From contig NZ_JAVIWJ010000001.1 in assembly GCF_034314105.1 (NCBI RefSeq), forward strand, positions 3,163,501-3,227,500: a stretch of 64,000 bases of DNA, written 5' to 3'. This stretch comes from Pseudomonas sp. AB6. Lineage in GTDB: Bacteria > Pseudomonadota > Gammaproteobacteria > Pseudomonadales > Pseudomonadaceae. Every line of letters begins with the position of its first letter. Within the stretch, counting starts at the first letter, position 1. Shown in pieces: positions 35,631 to 43,878 of this stretch. A program made the position numbers and the translations under genes. The notes under the pieces are model-generated. The model ran no database searches, had not been told where the DNA came from, and saw only the letters and a list, made by a program, of their open reading frames with translations.

Positions 35631-36223
35631 GACGCTTTCTCCTGATCGACGCCGATGACGATAATGCTGTCCGACTCATAGGAATGCGGCGGCACAGGCA
35701 AATTCAAGGGTGCCGGTTGAGACTTATAGACACGCCCGGCCAGATCGTAGTGCGAACCGTGGCAGGGGCAGAAATAACCACCGACCCAATCCTTGCCTAG
35801 ATCTGCAGGAGCTACTTCGGGACGGAACGTCGGCGAACATCCCAAGTGCGTACAAATACCGACCAGCAACAAAATCTCTGGTTTGATCGAACGCATTTCA
35901 GGGTCGACGTAAGTCGGTTGCGAGGAGTTCTTTGAAGTGGGATCGGATAATTGCCCTTCGATCTTTTTCAGGTTCCCTAAAATCTCTGCGGTACGACGGA
36001 CAATGAATACCGGTTGGCCACGCCATTCGGCAATCATTTGTTGTCCGGGCTCGACCTTGCTGATATTCACCTTTACCGGTGCACCTGCGGCTTTCGCCTT
36101 GGCACTGGGAAACCATGACCCCACGAACGGGACCGCCGCCCCCACCGCTCCTGCTGCACCAACCACGGATGTGGCTGCTACGAGGAAGCGACGCCGGCCT
36201 GCATTCACGCCGTCATTGCTCAT
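35627..36223 (-). CDS. petA: PetA, Rieske iron-sulfur subunit
   Basis: The Rieske protein (198 aa) takes electrons from ubiquinol in the bc1 complex. A twin-arginine-like signal-anchor (NAGRRRFLVAATSVVGAAGAVG) is followed by a hinge and the [2Fe-2S] domain with ligand motifs CTHLGC and CPCHGSHYD. The ATG at 36223 is preferred over an ATG five codons earlier, because GAGAGGACGGA precedes it. First gene of petABC. Confidence 0.96.
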   Translation of the reverse strand: MSNDGVNAGRRRFLVAATSVVGAAGAVGAAVPFVGSWFPSAKAKAAGAPVKVNISKVEPGQQMIAEWRGQPVFIVRRTAEILGNLKKIEGQLSDPTSKNSSQPTYVDPEMRSIKPEILLLVGICTHLGCSPTFRPEVAPADLGKDWVGGYFCPCHGSHYDLAGRVYKSQPAPLNLPVPPHSYESDSIIVIGVDQEKAS

Positions 36224-36425
36224 TCCGTCCTCTCCCATCAGCTCTATGGCCTGTTTGATCAGGCGTCTACTTAATAAATATCTAGAACGGTGTAAAAATC
36301 CTGCCGGATGGTAATGAAAAGCCCCTCAATTGACAAGGTAATTACCATCACCCAATGGTCTCAAGCCTTATAACACGCGGCACCCAGACATGTGGCACGT
36401 TGTCACACCAAAACCGAGCGCCCAT

Positions 36426-36459
36426 AAAAAAACGCCCAGATCCTAAAAGGAACTGGGCG
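36426..36459 (-). terminator. terminator of rplM-rpsI
   Basis: On the minus strand, the stem CGCCCAG/CTGGGCG (36453-36459 with 36433-36439) has an inner AGGA/TCCT pairing. It is followed by seven T (36432-36426), 20 bases after the rpsI stop. Confidence 0.9.
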
Positions 36460-36478
36460 CTTAGAAAGTAGCAGCGAA

Positions 36479-36871
36479 TTAACGCTTCGAGTACTGCGGA
36501 CGCTTACGCGCTTTACGCAGACCGACTTTCTTACGTTCTACTTCACGAGCATCACGAGTAACGAAGCCAGCTTTGCGCAGAGCGCCACGAAGGGTTTCGT
36601 CATACTGCATCAGAGCGCGAGTGATGCCGTGGCGAATTGCGCCCGCTTGACCACTTGTGCCGCCACCGATAACAGTGATGTAGATGTCGAATTTTTCGGT
36701 AGTCTGAGTCAATTCCAGCGGTTGACGAACTACCATGCGGGCAGTTTCGCGACCGAAGAAACCGTCAAGAGTACGGTTATTGATAGAGATGTTGCCAGTA
36801 CCTGGACGCAGGAAAACGCGTGCAGTTGCGGTCTTGCGACGGCCAGTGCCGTAATTTTGAGTCGCCGACAT
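36479..36871 (-). CDS. rpsI: 30S ribosomal protein S9
   Basis: S9 (130 aa) is a small-subunit protein whose C-terminal tail reaches the P-site tRNA; the tail [11 protein letters not shown] is intact. The motifs [19 protein letters not shown] and [21 protein letters not shown] are family-specific. It is the second gene of the rplM-rpsI operon, 14 bases after rplM. Confidence 0.99.
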   Translation of the reverse strand: MSATQNYGTGRRKTATARVFLRPGTGNISINNRTLDGFFGRETARMVVRQPLELTQTTEKFDIYITVIGGGTSGQAGAIRHGITRALMQYDETLRGALRKAGFVTRDAREVERKKVGLRKARKRPQYSKR

Positions 36872-36885
36872 AATGAACTATTCCG

Positions 36886-37314
36886 TTAAAACTTCAGTTC
36901 TTGGGGCTGCTGAGCAGTATGAGGGTGTACAGCGCCCGCATAGACTTTCAGCTTACGATACATGTCGCGACCCAGCGGGTTCTTAGGCAGCATGCCTTTA
37001 ACCGCGGTCTCGATCACGCGCTCTGGGGCTTTAGCGATCAGCTTTTCAAAGTTGATCGACTTGATCCCGCCCGGAAAACCAGAGTGAGAGTAGTAGATCT
37101 TATCGGTGGTTTTAGCACCGGTAACACGGATCTGCTCAGCGTTGATAACGACGATGTAGTCGCCTGTATCTACGTGCGGAGTATATTCCGGTTTGTGCTT
37201 GCCACGAAGACGGCTCGCGATCTCGGTCGCCAGACGACCCAGTGTCTGACCAGCAGCGTCGACGACGAACCAGTCGCGCGTAACTGTTTCCGGTTTAGCA
37301 GTAAAAGTTTTCAT
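36886..37314 (-). CDS. rplM: 50S ribosomal protein L13
   Basis: L13 (142 aa) is an early assembly protein of the large subunit. The N-terminal [42 protein letters not shown] and the C-terminal [21 protein letters not shown] match the family. The gene has a well-placed sigma70 promoter at 37358-37386 with a palindrome over its -35 element. Confidence 0.99.
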   Translation of the reverse strand: MKTFTAKPETVTRDWFVVDAAGQTLGRLATEIASRLRGKHKPEYTPHVDTGDYIVVINAEQIRVTGAKTTDKIYYSHSGFPGGIKSINFEKLIAKAPERVIETAVKGMLPKNPLGRDMYRKLKVYAGAVHPHTAQQPQELKF

Positions 37315-37357
37315 TCTTTAATAGCCTCAGGGGCCGCCCTGATAAATTAGACGGCGG

Positions 37358-37386
37358 ATCTTACTGAATAGTGCGTACTTTGACAA
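37358..37386 (-). promoter_or_regulatory. putative rplM-rpsI promoter
   Basis: On the minus strand, TTGTCA (37386-37381) and TAAGAT (37363-37358) are separated by 17 bases, 44 bases before the rplM ATG. A perfect palindrome TTTGAC-AAG-GTCAAA (37379-37393) covers the -35 element. Confidence 0.7.
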
Positions 37387-37481
37387 GGTCAAAGGCAGCC
37401 GGGAACAGACGCTGTCGGGGGCTCGGGTCGGCGCGTCCGTAATACGGCAAGATTCTTCGGCAGACGGCGCATCACTTCCAC

Positions 37482-37537
37482 TGCAAAGAGCTGCGGAATT
37501 ATGCAGATTTCGAAAAAAATCTCAAGCAGCTTTTGCA
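37482..37537. repeat. long imperfect stem-loop upstream of the AraC-type gene
   Basis: Outer arms TGCAAA-G-AGCTGC (37482-37494) and GCAGCTTTTGCA (37526-37537) pair over 12 bp with one bulged G. Inner arms AGATTT and AAATCT (37505-37510, 37517-37522) pair around CGAAAA. The rest of the 482-base rplM-AraC gap (37315-37796) has the rplM promoter and no convincing gene; short frames there lack support. Confidence 0.45.
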
Positions 37538-37796
37538 ATTCACCCTGAATTCAGAGGTAGAAAGTGATGACATACAGTTTTAATCGACGAAATCAGACCA
37601 TTCCAGATCCATTCCGCTCGACTTCCTCCGATTGAAACGAGCTCCAGCAATCATGTCACCCCCATCAGAAAGCCAAAACCCGGAATACATTTCGGAGCCT
37701 GAGCCCATGACCTGCACGAGGACACTGGACACATACAACAAAAAATAAGACGATCCCGCCGTCGCCTGACCACTTTCCCATATAAGAAAAAGAATT

Positions 37797-38792
37797 ATGC
37801 CTACCCAGCTCTCCGCGCCATTGCGGCGCGTCAGCATCCTGGCCATCGATGGGGTATTCGCCTCGACCCTGATGCAAGCCAAAGATTTTTTCCACCTCGC
37901 CAGTCTGCGCTATGGAAAACAGCTCGGCCAAGGCCTAAAGACCACCTTCGAAACTCGAATCGTTAGCCCAAACGGCCTTCCTGTGCGCAGTTTCAGCGAG
38001 GTCATGCTGCCGGTGGAGGGAGGTCTAGAGCAGAGCGATGTGATTATCCTGCCGGCGTTTTGGGATAATTTCGATACGTTGTGCCAGCGATATCCCCAAG
38101 TGTTGCCGTGGTTACGCGAACAACACGCTAAAGGCGCCGTACTATGCGGCGAGGCCAGCGGGGTGTTTTGGCTAGCGCAATCGGGCTTGCTGGACGGCAA
38201 AGAAGCGACTACTTACTGGCGTGCGTTTGCGGAATTCGGGGAACGATTCCCACAGGTATTGCTCAATCAGGAAAAACACCTGACCGACGCCGATAACCTG
38301 TATTGCGCTGGCGGCACTACCTCAGCCTGCGACCTCTACATTTACCTGATCGAACGTTTCTGCGGGGCCAATGTTGCTCAAGCCGTGGCGCGCGACATTC
38401 TTTACGAAGTGCAGCGTAGCTATGTGCCGGGACGGATGGGTTTCGGCGGGCAAAAACTGCACCATGACGTGATCATTCTGCAGATTCAGCAATGGCTAGA
38501 AGAGCACTTTGCCGACAAGTTTCGTTTTGAAGACGTTGCGCGTGAGCACGGCATGAGCATTCGCAACTTCATGCGACGCTTCCAGACCGCTACTGGCGAC
38601 AAACCGCTGCACTATCTGCAACGCTTGCGCATTGAAACCGCCAAGGGCCTGCTCTCGGGCACACGCAAAAGCATCAAGACGATTAGCTATGAAGTCGGTT
38701 ACGACGATGCCAGCTTCTTTGCACGGCTGTTTCGTCAACACACGGAATTGTCACCGAATCAGTACCGCCAGCAATTTTTGCAGGCAGCCTGA
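37797..38792 (+). CDS. GlxA-family AraC-type transcriptional regulator
   Basis: This 331-aa regulator has two domains. The N-terminal DJ-1/PfpI (class I amidotransferase-like) domain (about 10-190) includes VIILPAFWDNF and GLLDGKEATTYW. The usual catalytic-cysteine turn reads EASGVFWLA, so it is probably a ligand-binding rather than enzymatic domain. The C-terminal AraC domain (about 220-328) has two helix-turn-helix motifs (FEDVAREHGMSIRNFMRRFQTATG and IKTISYEVGYDDASFFARLFRQHTELSPNQYR). Effector and targets are unknown. It stands alone, divergent from rplM and convergent with zapE. Confidence 0.9.
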   Translation: MPTQLSAPLRRVSILAIDGVFASTLMQAKDFFHLASLRYGKQLGQGLKTTFETRIVSPNGLPVRSFSEVMLPVEGGLEQSDVIILPAFWDNFDTLCQRYPQVLPWLREQHAKGAVLCGEASGVFWLAQSGLLDGKEATTYWRAFAEFGERFPQVLLNQEKHLTDADNLYCAGGTTSACDLYIYLIERFCGANVAQAVARDILYEVQRSYVPGRMGFGGQKLHHDVIILQIQQWLEEHFADKFRFEDVAREHGMSIRNFMRRFQTATGDKPLHYLQRLRIETAKGLLSGTRKSIKTISYEVGYDDASFFARLFRQHTELSPNQYRQQFLQAA

Positions 38793-38814
38793 GGGCAGTT
38801 ACAAGCCATAAGTT

Positions 38815-38873
38815 TCAAGCTACAAGCTACAAGCTACAAGCTAATTCCTTCTTGCAGCTTGAAGCTTGTAGCT
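38815..38873. repeat. AAGCTAC tandem repeat with inverted partner
   Basis: Four CAAGCTA units in tandem (7-base period, about 38817-38843) are followed by AGCTTGAAGCTTGTAGCT (38856-38873), which can pair back with them. The repeat fills the gap between the convergent AraC-type gene and zapE, and may act as a bidirectional terminator. Similar AGCTAC/AAGCTTG repeats are common in intergenic regions of fluorescens-type Pseudomonas. Confidence 0.7.
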
Positions 38874-38885
38874 CGCAACTCTCCC

Positions 38886-39980
38886 CTAGGGTTTATGCGC
38901 CCGAGACAGGAACTCATGGGATTGCATTTCCAACAGCCGACTCAGGGTGCGCTGGAACTCGAAGTTCAGACGACCCCCGGTATACAAATCCTTGAGCTCG
39001 ACTTCAGCTGAGATGATCAGCTTGACGTTACGATCGTAGAATTCGTCGACCATGTTGATGAAGCGGCGGGCGATGTCGTCAGTTTTGACACTCATCTGTT
39101 CGACGCCGCTGATTAATACTGCGTGAAATATTTTGCCGAGTTCGATGTAATCGTTTTGGCTACGTGGACCGTCACACAGTTCACGAAAGTCAAACCAGGC
39201 CACGTCATCGCAGGTAAGCATCGCCCGAATTTCGCGGTTTTCAATCATCAGCACATCGTCTTTGGTCGCTTGAGTGCATTCCGGGGTCAGCGCTCGGAAG
39301 CTCTTGCGTAGGCTTGCTTCGGCGGCTTCGTTCAGCGGGAAGTGAAACAACTCCGCCTGTTCCAAGTGACGCAAACGATAGTCGACGCCACTGTCGACGT
39401 TGACGATGTCAGTGTTGAGCTTGATCAAGGCAATAGCCGGCAAGAATCGCGCGCGCTGTAAACCGTCCTTGTATAAACCGTCCGGGACGATGTTCGACGT
39501 CGCGACCAAGGTCACGCCGTTCTTGAACAGTTCTTCCATCAGGGTGCCAAGGATCATGGCGTCGGTGATGTCTGAAACGAAAAACTCATCGAAACAAATT
39601 ACCCGCGCCTCATCGGAAAAGCGCTTGGCGATAATGATCAGCGGGTTTTTCTCGCCATTGAGGGTTCTCATCTCTTCGTGCACACGCTTCATGAAGCGGT
39701 GAAAGTGAGTTCGGACTTTCTCCTTGAACGGCAGGGCTTCAAAGAAAGTGTCGACCAGGTACGTCTTTCCTCGGCCAACGCCCCCCCAAAAGTACAAACC
39801 TTTGACGGGCACCTGCGACTTCTTGCCGAACAGCTTGCCCAGCAGACCCGGCTTACTGTTGTGCGCGGCGACCAGATCGTCGTACAGGCGTTGCAGATGG
39901 CGCACAGCAGTTTCCTGCGCGGCATCATGGAAGAAGTCGGGGCGTTTCAGATCAGCTTGATATCGTTCTAGGGGGGTCAT
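38886..39980 (-). CDS. zapE: ZapE, AFG1-like ATPase associated with division
   Basis: ZapE (364 aa) is an AAA-type ATPase that in E. coli localises to the Z-ring under stress. It has Walker A YFWGGVGRGKTYLVD (about 63-77), Walker B VICFDEFFVSDITDAM, sensor-like TLVATSNIVPDGLY and the family C-terminus. The start MTPLERYQADL (ATG 39980) gives the usual length. A TTG four codons upstream is possible but no good ribosome site distinguishes them. Confidence 0.93.
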   Translation of the reverse strand: MTPLERYQADLKRPDFFHDAAQETAVRHLQRLYDDLVAAHNSKPGLLGKLFGKKSQVPVKGLYFWGGVGRGKTYLVDTFFEALPFKEKVRTHFHRFMKRVHEEMRTLNGEKNPLIIIAKRFSDEARVICFDEFFVSDITDAMILGTLMEELFKNGVTLVATSNIVPDGLYKDGLQRARFLPAIALIKLNTDIVNVDSGVDYRLRHLEQAELFHFPLNEAAEASLRKSFRALTPECTQATKDDVLMIENREIRAMLTCDDVAWFDFRELCDGPRSQNDYIELGKIFHAVLISGVEQMSVKTDDIARRFINMVDEFYDRNVKLIISAEVELKDLYTGGRLNFEFQRTLSRLLEMQSHEFLSRAHKP

Positions 39981-39998
39981 ATTTGTTAACAAGGCGAC

Positions 39999-40028
39999 AA
40001 AAACGGGCCGCCACTGTAGCGACGGCCC
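39999..40028 (-). terminator. terminator of trpS
   Basis: On the minus strand, GGGCCG...CGGCCC arms (40028-40023 with 40010-40005) are followed by a G/T-rich run with five T (40003-39999). It lies just past the trpS stop and upstream of zapE. Confidence 0.65.
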
Positions 40029-40047
40029 TTGGAAATGGCAATCAGAC

Positions 40048-41391
40048 CTATTGCGATGCCAACGCCCGCTTCAGATTTTCGATGGCCGCGTCGCGCGCTG
40101 CGCCGTCGACAAACTCAGGACTGTCCGCCACACATGAATCGTTTAGCCATAACGTGAAGCGATCATCCTCGCTGCGCAGGTCCAGCTCGCCACCCAACTG
40201 CAGCTGCTTGCTGACTGCACCCGCCGCCTTGCCATCAGCGAACGTGCGCGATAACAACAATTGCTCACCGTCGGCGGCCAGCAGGCGAAAACGGAAGCTG
40301 CCATCGTCTTCACGGAAGCTGATAAACCGCACACCTTTGGCGGCTTTTTTTTTCCCGCTGTCAACGTTTTGCACAACGCTGCGGAACGACCGCAGGCCAA
40401 CCGCCTCACGTAACTCGCCGAGGAAAGGCGTTGCGACGGCGCGGGCCTTTACAGCACCGGCGAGCAGAATATCTTCCAGATCGGCTGGACGCGCCATAAA
40501 ACCATGATAACTCTCGCGAGCCTCGCCCAGCTCAGCGTCAAGCAGCGTGAACAAACGTTGCTTGGCCTCGCCCCAACCCAGGCCCTGCAACAGCTCTGAA
40601 CGGAACTCAGCGCCTTGCTCCAGGGTGGCAAAAGCCTGATAGAGGGTGAACAGGTGCGAATTGTCCGGATCCTTAGCTTCGCCCGGCGCACGCGAGTCGG
40701 TGACGATCTGCGAAATCGAGGCTTTCATCTCTTTGGCACTGCTGAACAACGGAATGGTGTTGTCGTAGCTTTTCGACATCTTGCGACCATCCAGGCCGGG
40801 TAGCGTGGCAACGCTTTCTTCGATCAGCGCTTCGGGCATGACAAAAAACTCTTTGCCCTGCCCAAATAGGTGGTTGAAACGCTGACCAATGTCCCGGGCC
40901 ATTTCCACGTGCTGAATCTGATCGCGGCCAACCGGCACTTTGTGCGCATTGAACATCAGGATGTCAGCCGCCATCAGCACCGGGTAGCTGTACAAACCCA
41001 TGGTGATACCGGCGTCCGGGTCTTCACCGGCTTCTACGTTTTTGTCTACCGAGGCTTTATAAGCGTGTGCACGGTTAAGCAATCCTTTAGCCGCCACACA
41101 GGTCAACAACCAAGTCAGCTCAGGAATTTCCGGGATGTCGGACTGGCGATAGAACGTGACCCGATCGACATCAAGTCCCGCAGCCAACCAAGTCGCTGCG
41201 ATTTCCAGACGTGAACGCTGAATGCGCAGCGGGTCATCACATTTGATCAGCGCGTGATAGTCGGCAAGGAAGTAGAACGAATCAGCATCGCTCTGGCGGC
41301 TGGCGATGATCGCCGGGCGAATGGCGCCGGCATAGTTGCCCAGGTGCGGCGTACCGGAAGTAGTGATGCCGGTCAGGATACGAGTGGTCAT
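40048..41391 (-). CDS. trpS: tryptophanyl-tRNA synthetase with C-terminal extension
   Basis: TrpRS (447 aa) charges tRNA-Trp. The class I signatures are SGTPHLGNY (HIGH-like, about 12-20) and GRKMSKSYDN (KMSKS, about 201-210). After the catalytic and anticodon domains, which end near 335, it carries about 110 extra residues. These include RFISFREDDGSFRFRLLAADGEQLLLSRTFADGKAAGAVSKQ, a pattern reminiscent of the DUF1508/YegP fold. Such long TrpRS are typical of Pseudomonas; the role of the extension is unknown to me. It is followed by its own terminator. Confidence 0.95.
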   Translation of the reverse strand: MTTRILTGITTSGTPHLGNYAGAIRPAIIASRQSDADSFYFLADYHALIKCDDPLRIQRSRLEIAATWLAAGLDVDRVTFYRQSDIPEIPELTWLLTCVAAKGLLNRAHAYKASVDKNVEAGEDPDAGITMGLYSYPVLMAADILMFNAHKVPVGRDQIQHVEMARDIGQRFNHLFGQGKEFFVMPEALIEESVATLPGLDGRKMSKSYDNTIPLFSSAKEMKASISQIVTDSRAPGEAKDPDNSHLFTLYQAFATLEQGAEFRSELLQGLGWGEAKQRLFTLLDAELGEARESYHGFMARPADLEDILLAGAVKARAVATPFLGELREAVGLRSFRSVVQNVDSGKKKAAKGVRFISFREDDGSFRFRLLAADGEQLLLSRTFADGKAAGAVSKQLQLGGELDLRSEDDRFTLWLNDSCVADSPEFVDGAARDAAIENLKRALASQ

Positions 41392-41458
41392 GGCTAGTCG
41401 CTGCTTATTAGAGTAGGGCAGGTTGGGCGCTTACAGAATCAGGCGCTTCTGGCTGCAA

Positions 41459-42088
41459 TCAATTCGAAAGGCGTGGCAAGACCAAGTCTTTAAGGTCGGT
41501 TAGCTTGCCATGAAAAAAGTGTCCGCATTCTGCCACTTTCAGCAGCTCATGGGGACGCTTGAGAGCGGCGGACCAATCGTAAACGGTCTGCGGATCGATC
41601 ACCTCGTCGGTTTCAGGTTGAATCAAGGTTATCGGACAGTTTTGCGGCACTGGGTGATCGGCGCTGAGTCGAGTGACCGCCGCCGCCACCATGAATAAAT
41701 GCGCCAACTTCTCACCCCTGTCTTCCAAGCGTCCGCCAAGACTGGCCGCGACAAAACCACCAAACGAAAAGCCCAGCAGGGTCATTGGCAAGTCGAGGTG
41801 TTTATTACGCAACCACTGCGCTGCGGCTTGGGCATCATCGACTTCGCCAGCCGCCATGTCGTGGCTGCCCGCGCTGGCGCCAGTCCCGCGATAGTTGAAG
41901 CGCAAGGTGATCAAACCCGCATCGCGTGCAGTTCGCTGCAATGTCGATACGACTTTATTCAGCATGGTTCCGCCCTGCACCGGGTTAGGATGGCAGATCA
42001 GCGCCAGACCGCGAGCACCTTCGGTATTAAGGTAAAGGGCTTCGATTTGGCCGACTGGGCCATCAATCAATACAGGGGTTTCGCGCAT
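41459..42088 (-). CDS. alpha/beta hydrolase, YcfP/dienelactone-like
   Basis: This 209-aa cytoplasmic alpha/beta hydrolase has an oxyanion region near the N-terminus (CHPNPVQGGTMLNKVV, RFNYRGTGAS). The nucleophile elbow is GFSFGG (serine about residue 106), the probable acid is in IQPETDEVIDP, and the catalytic histidine is in CGHFFHGKL. Substrate is unknown. The ATG at 42088 (MRETPVLIDG) is preferred over a TTG two codons upstream. It is transcribed toward trpS, 67 bases upstream of it, and is divergent from yhcB. Confidence 0.85.
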   Translation of the reverse strand: MRETPVLIDGPVGQIEALYLNTEGARGLALICHPNPVQGGTMLNKVVSTLQRTARDAGLITLRFNYRGTGASAGSHDMAAGEVDDAQAAAQWLRNKHLDLPMTLLGFSFGGFVAASLGGRLEDRGEKLAHLFMVAAAVTRLSADHPVPQNCPITLIQPETDEVIDPQTVYDWSAALKRPHELLKVAECGHFFHGKLTDLKDLVLPRLSN

Positions 42089-42233
42089 GAGCAAAAATGA
42101 ACTCCGTGACCTCGAATTGGGTCGACTCGTCTAGCTGATTGTCTGTGTCTGGCATATCCGAGAGCGTCTCGCGGTATACAGCGCAGGTTCGAGCCGTTAA
42201 CGTAAAGCAAAGCCGTTTATAGAGGAAGGACTC

Positions 42234-42668
42234 GTGGAACACTCGCTCTTAGTTTGGTTGTTGCCGACTATCGCCCTGGTCGCAGGTGTGGTCATTGGTT
42301 TCCTGGTCGCACGTCTGCTACCCAACGCCGCACCGAGCAGCACCCAGCGTCAGCTGGATGATGTGCAGGAGCGCTTCAATAGTTATCAGAACGAGGTAGT
42401 CACCCACTTCAACAGCACGGCGAACCTGGTGAACAAGCTTTCGCAGAGCTACCAAGAAGTACAGGATCACCTTGCCGATGGTGCCAACCGCCTGGCCCTG
42501 GATGAGCAGACGCGTCAGCGCTTACTCGCCAGCTTACACGCGGACACCACTCAAGCACCTCGGGATCGCCTGACCCCACCGCGCAACTCTGAAGCGCCGA
42601 AGGACTACGCGCCCAAGACCCCGAATGCACCCGGCATGCTGGATGAGCATTACGGTTTAAAAAAGTGA
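42234..42668 (+). CDS. zapG: YhcB/ZapG family inner membrane protein (DUF1043)
   Basis: This 144-aa protein has one N-terminal membrane helix (LLVWLLPTIALVAGVVIGFLVARLL, about 5-29), a coiled-coil cytoplasmic region (RQLDDVQERFNSYQNEVVTHFNSTANLVNKLSQSYQEVQDHL) and a proline-rich tail. YhcB in E. coli links cell envelope growth and division. It starts with GTG, well supported by AGAGGAAGGA 3 bases upstream. A strong bidirectional terminator follows. Confidence 0.88.
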   Translation: MEHSLLVWLLPTIALVAGVVIGFLVARLLPNAAPSSTQRQLDDVQERFNSYQNEVVTHFNSTANLVNKLSQSYQEVQDHLADGANRLALDEQTRQRLLASLHADTTQAPRDRLTPPRNSEAPKDYAPKTPNAPGMLDEHYGLKK

Positions 42669-42688
42669 TGTGAGCGACACGCATCAAC

Positions 42689-42734
42689 AAAAAGCCCGCC
42701 GTTCAGAGTGAACTTTGAACGGCGGGCTTTTTTT
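42689..42734. terminator. bidirectional terminator after zapG
   Basis: A 17-bp perfect stem (AAAAAGCCCGCCGTTCA with its complement, 42689-42705 and 42716-42732) closes a 10-base loop. T-runs on both strands serve zapG and the converging lipoprotein gene. Confidence 0.95.
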
Positions 42735-42783
42735 GGAGTTACATACGGTCGGGCCATACTCTCGCAGTCAACATGGGCTAACC

Positions 42784-43161
42784 CTATTCCGAGGCCTGAC
42801 GTTTTGGCAATTTGACGTAACAGCCACGCGATTCTTCGATAGTTAGGCAATCGTCTCCGACAACCAATACCATCTCGTCGAAGAACTGGCTGATGTCATT
42901 TTCGCCGTTCAAGCCCTCGTTATTCCGGCGCAACGTTAGCCGTTGTCCGTCTTGTGACCATTTACCCTTTGCATAACCGTCAGCGGAGCCATATTCAACG
43001 ACGGCTTCAAAGTTATCGCCCTCTTGCAGCGACAGCTGCGAGGCCATTTCCATGACCCCTTATAAATAATAGTTGCCGATTAAATCGTTGGATGGCGCGT
43101 TATCAGCATGGGAGCAGGAGGCCAGGAATAGAGCTGAAACGAGTAGGACGATTCCTTTCAT
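42784..43161 (-). pseudogene. small lipoprotein gene with in-frame TAA (nonsense mutation)
   Basis: The frame starts at ATG 43161, preceded by CGGAGAAACAA. It encodes a lipoprotein signal peptide with lipobox LASC (cysteine at 16) and reads NDLIGNYYL up to codon 34, which is TAA (43062-43060). The same frame continues without a shift as GVMEMASQLSLQEGDNFEAVVEYGSADG to the stop at 42784, so 125 codons would be intact but for this one codon. CAA to TAA is the simplest origin. The downstream part can also be read as a separate 89-aa protein from ATG 43053, without a signal peptide and with no obvious ribosome site. I know no function; position suggests an immunity-type or associated lipoprotein of the neighbouring effector islet. 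A sequencing error is an alternative. Confidence 0.75.
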
Positions 43162-43209
43162 TTGTTTCTCCGGGGTTGTGAATACAAGAGTTGAGAGGTT
43201 GACCGGGGA

Positions 43210-43872
43210 TCACCAACTGCCATACGGAATGCCGAAGCGTTCGATGTATTGCTTCGAGTCCTTGGTTTGTTGGAAGTAGTGCCCGTTTGATTTACCCAGA
43301 TACGGGCCTAAGGGTTCTATCCCCACTTGGGCGCGGTTGAAGGCGACTCGGCGTAAACACTCATCCCACACCCACACTTGCACGATACCGCCGGGTGCAA
43401 GCCCCAGGGTCAGGCTGGGGTGCCAGGATGCTGGGCGGTCAGGGTATTTGGCACAGCGTCGAGCGATGGAGTAGCGCATCAGTTGACGGGCTTCTTCCGG
43501 GATCTCTATCCAGCCCTGATAGGTTTGAGGCTCGACCGAGGATTGCCAGCGCACAAAGACCCGTTTCGGGAGATCGGCACCGGTGACAAAGCTCCCGTTT
43601 CCACCGGTATCCGACCATCCCCTAGCATCGTCGATGTCGTCATTCTGGAAAACTTCAATGCCAATTCCGCCGCCACCTCGGCGTGGGAAGAATCGGTTAT
43701 TAATGTCCACTACCGCGCTCATCTCGACCCAACCCGTCATATAGTACGGCGCGGAGAATCGCAGATCCCACCATGGGTGATGGGGGTCATTAACGCCGGA
43801 CAATGGGTCGGCGGCCTGGCATCCTGCGATCAGAGCTAGACCCAGTAATGCGGCGAGTTTTCTGATAATCAT
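43210..43872 (-). CDS. DUF2931-type lipoprotein, copy C (probable immunity)
   Basis: This 220-aa protein is probably a T6SS immunity lipoprotein, exported by a signal peptide with lipobox LIAGC (cysteine 18) and Gln at +2, which favours the outer membrane. The family-like features are DPHHPWWDLRFSAPYYMTGWVEMSAVVDINNRFF, GADLPKRVFVRWQSSVEPQTYQGWIEIPEEARQLM and the C-terminal GIPYGSW. Compared with its two neighbours, residues 142-146 read KYPDR where both others read EDPEE, and 181-185 read AQVGI versus VQVEV. Its signal peptide equals copy B and its residues 43-87 equal copy A. Assignment to DUF2931 is by recall of the family; immunity function is inferred from the adjacent lipase gene. Confidence 0.82.
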   Translation of the reverse strand: MIIRKLAALLGLALIAGCQAADPLSGVNDPHHPWWDLRFSAPYYMTGWVEMSAVVDINNRFFPRRGGGGIGIEVFQNDDIDDARGWSDTGGNGSFVTGADLPKRVFVRWQSSVEPQTYQGWIEIPEEARQLMRYSIARRCAKYPDRPASWHPSLTLGLAPGGIVQVWVWDECLRRVAFNRAQVGIEPLGPYLGKSNGHYFQQTKDSKQYIERFGIPYGSW

Positions 43873-43878
43873 CCGGGA

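Noticed and set aside
37580..37882. 100-codon minus-strand frame in front of the GlxA-type regulator
   Set aside because: It overlaps the 5' end of a convincing gene and has no recognisable domain or ribosome site; only its last third looks protein-like.
38815..38873. CRISPR-like array
   Set aside because: The units are 7 bases long without spacers, so this is a simple tandem repeat.
42784..43053. independent 89-aa gene
   Set aside because: It lacks a good ribosome site and continues in frame, across a TAA, from an upstream lipoprotein start; I report the whole as one interrupted gene.
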